Positions 60,678 to 64,000 of a stretch of 64,000 nt of DNA are shown one piece after another. Origin of the DNA: Burkholderiaceae bacterium (GTDB lineage Bacteria > Pseudomonadota > Gammaproteobacteria > Burkholderiales > Burkholderiaceae_D); assembly GCA_004298905.1 (NCBI GenBank), contig SCTK01000009.1:59108-123107 (forward strand). The letters are read 5' to 3'. Position 1 is the first letter of the stretch. Every line of letters begins with the position of its first letter. The notes under the pieces were generated by a model that saw nothing but the letters and a program-made list of their open reading frames with translations, was not told the DNA's origin and did not search any database. A program made the translations under genes and the position numbers.

Positions 60678-62564
60678 ATGTACGACCTCTTGAACACGAT
60701 CGACACGCCCGCGCAATTGCGTGCACTGGATGCCGACATGCTGCCGCTGCTGGCGGACGAGTTGCGCGCCTATGTGCTCGACGCCGTGTCCAAGACCGGC
60801 GGTCATCTGTCGTCCAATCTGGGCACGGTCGAACTGACGATTGCCTTGCATCGCGTGTTCAACACACCGGACGACCGCATCGTCTGGGATGTCGGGCATC
60901 AAACCTATCCGCACAAGATTCTCACCGGCCGGCGCGAGGCGATGGCGCAGTTGCGGCAGTTCGGCGGCATTTCCGGCTTTCCCCGCCGCAGCGAATCGGA
61001 CTACGATGCCTTCGGCACCGCGCATTCGTCCACCTCGATTTCCGCCGCGCTCGGCATGGCGGTGGCGTCGCGCAATCTGGGCCACGCCGAGCGCCAGCAC
61101 ATCGCCGTGATCGGCGACGGTGCGATGACGGCGGGCATGGTGTTCGAAGCGATGAACAATGCCGGGGTGACCCACGGCGTCAATCTGCTGGTGGTGCTCA
61201 ACGACAACGACATGTCGATCTCGCCGCCGGTGGGCGCGCTCAATCGTTACCTCGCGCGCTTGATGTCCGGCAAGTTTTACGCCGCCGCCAAGAAGGGCGC
61301 GGAAAAAGTGTTGAGCGTGGCGCCGCCGTTGCTCGAATTCGCCAAGCGCTTCGAAGAGCACGCCAAGGGCATGGTGGTGCCAGCCACACTATTTGAGGAA
61401 TTCGGTTTCAACTACATCGGTCCGATCGACGGCCACGATCTCGATTCGCTCATCCCCACACTGGAAAACATGAAGGCGCTGGGCGGTCTGCAATTCCTGC
61501 ACGTCGTGACGAAAAAAGGGCAGGGCTACAAACTGGCCGAGGCCGATCCCGTGCTGTATCACGGTCCCGGCAAATTCAACCCGCGCGAAGGCATCAAGAA
61601 AACCGCGCCCAGCCAGCCGACCTATACGCAAGTGTTTGGTCAATGGCTATGCGACATGGCCGCCGCCGACGAGAAGCTGGTGGCCATTACTCCGGCGATG
61701 CGCGAAGGTTCGGGCATGGTGCAGTTTGAAGCCCAGTATCCGCAACGTTATTTCGATGTCGGCATCGCCGAGCAGCATGCCGTCACCTTTGCCGCCGGGC
61801 TGGCGTGCGAAGGCATGAAGCCGGTGGTGGCGATTTATTCCACCTTCCTGCAACGCGGTTATGACCAATTGATTCACGACGTCGCTCTACAAAATCTTGA
61901 CGTCACTTTCGCGCTGGATCGCGCCGGTATCGTAGGGGCCGATGGCGCGACGCATATGGGCGCGTTCGATCTTGCATTCCTGCGCTGCATCCCCAATCTA
62001 GTGGTGGCGACACCCAGCGACGAAAACGAATGCCGTCAATTGCTCACCACGACCTATCAACATCCCGGCCCGGCGGCAGTGCGCTACCCGCGCGGCGTGG
62101 GCATGGGCGTGGCGGTGGAAAAAGCGCTGACCGCTTTGCCGCTGGGCAAAGGCACGGTACGTCGCAACGGCAAAACCGTCGCCATTCTGTCCTTCGGTTC
62201 CTTGCTGGCTCCGGCCCTGGAAGTCGCCGAAGCGCTGAATCTGACGCTGGCCGACATGCGCTTCGTGAAACCATTGGACATCGAACTGCTCCAACAATTG
62301 GCGCAGCAACACGATGCCTTGGTCACACTGGAAGAAGGTTGCCTCCAGGGCGGCGCGGGCAGCGCCTGTGCCGAAGCCCTGCAGGCAATCGGGCTGGTCA
62401 AGCCTATACTGCACTTGGGCCTGCCCGATGCGTTTATCGACCACGGCGAGGCGCATCAACTGCTGGCGCTGCATGGGCTGGACGCCCCCGGCATTCAGGC
62501 CGCCATTGAGCAGCGTTTCGCCCACCTTTTTGTCAACGCCGCGCCTTTGCGCGTAGCGCACTGA
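60678..62564 (+). CDS. dxs: 1-deoxy-D-xylulose-5-phosphate synthase
   Basis: Dxs condenses pyruvate and glyceraldehyde-3-phosphate, the first step of the MEP isoprenoid pathway, using TPP. The 628-residue protein has [17 protein letters not shown] near the N terminus, the TPP motif [18 protein letters not shown] (about 150), and [18 protein letters not shown] near 415. It forms an operon with ispA and xseB and is followed by folE2, 33 bp on. Confidence 0.97.
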   Translation: MYDLLNTIDTPAQLRALDADMLPLLADELRAYVLDAVSKTGGHLSSNLGTVELTIALHRVFNTPDDRIVWDVGHQTYPHKILTGRREAMAQLRQFGGISGFPRRSESDYDAFGTAHSSTSISAALGMAVASRNLGHAERQHIAVIGDGAMTAGMVFEAMNNAGVTHGVNLLVVLNDNDMSISPPVGALNRYLARLMSGKFYAAAKKGAEKVLSVAPPLLEFAKRFEEHAKGMVVPATLFEEFGFNYIGPIDGHDLDSLIPTLENMKALGGLQFLHVVTKKGQGYKLAEADPVLYHGPGKFNPREGIKKTAPSQPTYTQVFGQWLCDMAAADEKLVAITPAMREGSGMVQFEAQYPQRYFDVGIAEQHAVTFAAGLACEGMKPVVAIYSTFLQRGYDQLIHDVALQNLDVTFALDRAGIVGADGATHMGAFDLAFLRCIPNLVVATPSDENECRQLLTTTYQHPGPAAVRYPRGVGMGVAVEKALTALPLGKGTVRRNGKTVAILSFGSLLAPALEVAEALNLTLADMRFVKPLDIELLQQLAQQHDALVTLEEGCLQGGAGSACAEALQAIGLVKPILHLGLPDAFIDHGEAHQLLALHGLDAPGIQAAIEQRFAHLFVNAAPLRVAH

Positions 62565-62597
62565 AACAACGAATTCTTGATTGGAAAAGAGATTGCC

Positions 62598-63404
62598 ATG
62601 AATCTACGTGACCCCGCCGCGGCGGTGGCCCTGCCGATCCCGGACGTACAAAGTTCGCTGGATACCCGCCAACTGGTGATCCAGCGCGTCGGCGTCAAGG
62701 ACATTCGCTATCCGGTGCAGATTCGCACCGCCGACGGCACCGTGCAATCATCGGTCGCCAACATCAGCCTTTTTGTTCATCTGCCCGCTGAACAAAAAGG
62801 CACGCACATGTCGCGCTTCATCGCCCTGCTCGAAGCGCGCCGCGAACCGCTCGATGTCGCCGCGCTGAAAACGCTGGGTGCGGAAATGCTGGAACGGCTC
62901 GAAGCCGACAACGGCCACGTCGAAATCAGCTACCCCTATTTCATCACCAAGCGCGCGCCGGTGTCCGGGGTCGAGAGCCTGCTCGACTACGATGTCTCCT
63001 GGCTGCTCGATTGCAACGCGCAGGGCGTGCGCACCACCTTGCAACTCAAGGTGCCGGTCACCAGCCTGTGTCCCTGCTCGAAAAAAATCTCCGAATACGG
63101 TGCGCACAACCAGCGCTCCATCGTCACTATCACCGTCGAATTGCGCGGCGAAATGACCGTCGAACAACTGGTACGCCAGGTCGAAGATCAAGCCTCCTGC
63201 GAACTGTACGGCCTGCTCAAACGCCCGGACGAAAAATACGTCACCGAACGCGCCTACGACAACCCCAAATTCGTCGAAGACCTCGTCCGCGACGTCGCCG
63301 GCCGTCTCAACGCCGAACCCCGCATCGGTCACTATGTCGTCGAAGCCGAAAACTTCGAGTCGATCCATAACCACAGCGCGTATGCGTTGATTGAGCGCAT
63401 CTGA
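62598..63404 (+). CDS. folE2: GTP cyclohydrolase FolE2
   Basis: FolE2 (type IB) makes dihydroneopterin triphosphate for folate or queuosine synthesis and can use metals other than zinc. The 268-residue protein has the conserved Cys in [21 protein letters not shown] (in part, about 155-170) and [15 protein letters not shown] near residue 35. ATG 62598 is used because the upstream extension to 62577 has no family match. It ends the operon and precedes repeat-rich DNA. Confidence 0.95.
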   Translation: MNLRDPAAAVALPIPDVQSSLDTRQLVIQRVGVKDIRYPVQIRTADGTVQSSVANISLFVHLPAEQKGTHMSRFIALLEARREPLDVAALKTLGAEMLERLEADNGHVEISYPYFITKRAPVSGVESLLDYDVSWLLDCNAQGVRTTLQLKVPVTSLCPCSKKISEYGAHNQRSIVTITVELRGEMTVEQLVRQVEDQASCELYGLLKRPDEKYVTERAYDNPKFVEDLVRDVAGRLNAEPRIGHYVVEAENFESIHNHSAYALIERI

Positions 63405-63495
63405 TTAGTCTGACGTGCGGGTTTAGCACTGACTTTTAAAAAAGAAGATCACTCCGGTACCGGGTGAGCTTTTACTCCCGGGTCGGACACGAGAC

Positions 63496-63628
63496 GTAGC
63501 GAAAATGGGGTCGGGTTCGATTCTTCCTCGAGGTGGTAGCGAAAATGGGGTCAGATTCGATTTTTCTCCGAGGTGATGATGCGAAGTTCACTGCCACAGA
63601 AAATATCGAGTCTGACCCCTTTTTCGCG
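63496..63628. repeat. Two tandem 40-bp repeats plus an inverted partial copy
   Basis: GTAGCGAAAATGGGGTC begins each of two adjacent 40-bp units (63496-63535 and 63536-63575), which differ at a handful of positions. TCTGACCCCTTTTTCGC near 63612-63628 is an inverted partial copy. They share the GGGGTCAGA core with the 29-bp elements around dnaX. This arrangement resembles a BIME-type cluster. Confidence 0.85.
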
Positions 63629-63647
63629 GACTACGAAGTGCAGAGAT

Positions 63648-63729
63648 TGCCGGGGGTTGCCCGGCGGCAAGTTACTTTCTTTGCTTCGCGAAGCAAGAAA
63701 AGTGACTAGCCGCCGGGCTACCCCCGGCA
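63648..63729. repeat. 82-bp imperfect palindrome centred at 63688
   Basis: TGCCGGGGGTTGCCCGGCGG at the left pairs with CCGCCGGGCTACCCCCGGCA at the right, and the inner TTTGCTTCG/CGAAGCAA arms meet at GCTTCGCGAAGC. The inner GTTACTTTCTTTGCTTCG is a sequence type I recall as a dispersed repeat in betaproteobacteria. It lies between the tandem repeats and the IS element. Confidence 0.8.
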
Positions 63730-63879
63730 TGTATCTACGAAGATCGGTGCCGAGCGACCAGTATATACAGCACATTACACCTGCGGCTAATATGCCCTAC
63801 GAGTTCTGCTCAGGGTTTTTCCATGACTTCAACTGTTAGGTCGGAAGTTTTCGGCGTTCCAATCTCTGCCGAGAACGGG

Positions 63880-64000
63880 TTGTAACCCTCCCATAAAATC
63901 AATCCACGCATAACTAGAGGTCTTCGGGCAAACTGAGATGCCAAAGGAGGCCTCAAATGCGCAAGAGCAGATTCAGCGAGACCCAGATCATCGGGGTATT
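63880..64000 (+). mobile_element. Left end of an IS3-family insertion sequence, cut by the window edge
   Basis: A good ribosome binding site (AAAGGAGG) and an ORF start typical of IS3-family orfA lie at the right edge of the window. The left boundary is a guess: TTGTAACCCTCCCATAAAATC around 63880 could hold the terminal inverted repeat. The element would continue beyond the window. Confidence 0.7.
63957..64000 (+). CDS. IS3-family transposase OrfA, N-terminal fragment
   Basis: The ORF begins MRKSRFSETQIIGV and runs off the window. KSRFxExQI is the characteristic start of IS3-family (IS407/IS51-like) OrfA proteins, a helix-turn-helix protein that is fused to OrfB by frameshifting. AAAGGAGG at 63943-63950 is the ribosome binding site. 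Only 14 residues are visible, so group assignment is uncertain. Confidence 0.8.
   Translation, partial: MRKSRFSETQIIGV

Larger units (their letters stand above)
63405..63956. other. Repeat-rich intergenic region before an IS3-family element
   Basis: This 552-bp stretch holds two tandem 40-bp repeats with GGGGTCAGA/GGGGTCGGG, an inverted copy, an 82-bp palindrome and the left part of an insertion sequence, each listed separately. No convincing gene is present; one short ORF at 63573-63839 spans the palindrome and looks like chance. Confidence 0.7.

Noticed and set aside
63573..63839. An 88-residue plus-strand ORF in the terminal repeat region
   Set aside because: It spans an inverted repeat and a large palindrome and has no ribosome binding site or family resemblance.
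1..64000. CRISPR arrays, prophage or rRNA operon
   Set aside because: No regularly spaced direct repeats, cas genes, phage structural genes or rRNA sequences were seen; the repeats present are palindromic or paired.

Overview
The window looks like chromosomal DNA of a betaproteobacterium, most likely Burkholderiales or a close relative. This is an inference from gene content and order, with no database search: ffs-dnaX-ybaB-recR, Rieske oxygenase facing xseB-ispA-dxs-folE2, ileS-lspA-coaBC-dut, apbC-dcd-basic amino acid decarboxylase, a small Trp-rich protein, a PEP-CTERM protein and a PutA without an N-terminal DNA-binding domain. Coding density is high. GC is high in the core genes and clearly lower in a few accessory stretches (about 3.5-5.4 kb, 11.6-12.4 kb, 28.4-30.1 kb and 46.8-48.3 kb).

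Layout. 1-8.3 kb: a palindromic repeat, Fe-S carrier ATPase ApbC, a small lipoprotein, a MAPEG protein, dCTP deaminase, a DMT exporter, a periplasmic transglutaminase-like protein, a large PLP-dependent basic amino acid decarboxylase and a cold-shock protein. 8.3-10.9 kb: lgt and ilvD. 10.9-13.7 kb: an accessory patch with a DUF433/DUF5615 toxin-antitoxin pair, a GIY-YIG-like protein, an orphan VbhA-like antitoxin and a Phd/RelE pair. 13.7-24.4 kb: a cytochrome c, then an amino acid uptake and oxidation block (substrate-binding protein, putA, dadA, livHMGF). 24.4-31.7 kb: a two-lipoprotein operon, a MOSC/2Fe-2S reductase operon, an SDR protein, crcB, a PEP-CTERM protein, an APC permease and tRNA-Thr(CGU). 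31.7-36.1 kb: a second palindromic repeat, a CoA-transferase, recR-ybaB-dnaX and the SRP RNA. 36.1-45.7 kb: MscS channel, an RsmB-like methyltransferase, purN, ribF, ileS, lspA, coaBC and dut. 45.7-48.4 kb: DUF924, a thioesterase, a row of small same-strand genes with an attC-like site, and a DUF4160/DUF2442 pair. 48.4-51 kb: a probable copper/metal periplasm cluster. 51-63.4 kb: LOG protein and polA back to back, a Tat-exported hydrolase, a ZIP transporter, a sulfurtransferase, a DMT transporter, a Rieske oxygenase and xseB-ispA-dxs-folE2. 63.4-64 kb: repeats and the start of an IS3-family element cut by the window edge.

The window is rich in dispersed inverted repeats. The most notable are a palindrome family with one copy at each of two loci (upstream of apbC and of tRNA-Thr) whose outer arms differ between copies, and an exact 29-bp element present as two inverted copies that bracket dnaX. 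I see no CRISPR array, prophage, rRNA operon or complete mobile element. I do not see an unmistakable new multi-gene system. The best candidates for a second look are the attC-like cassette row, the MOSC-reductase pair, the accessory patch at 11-13.3 kb and the repeat families. Functions are assigned by recognising motifs and family-typical sequence by eye.
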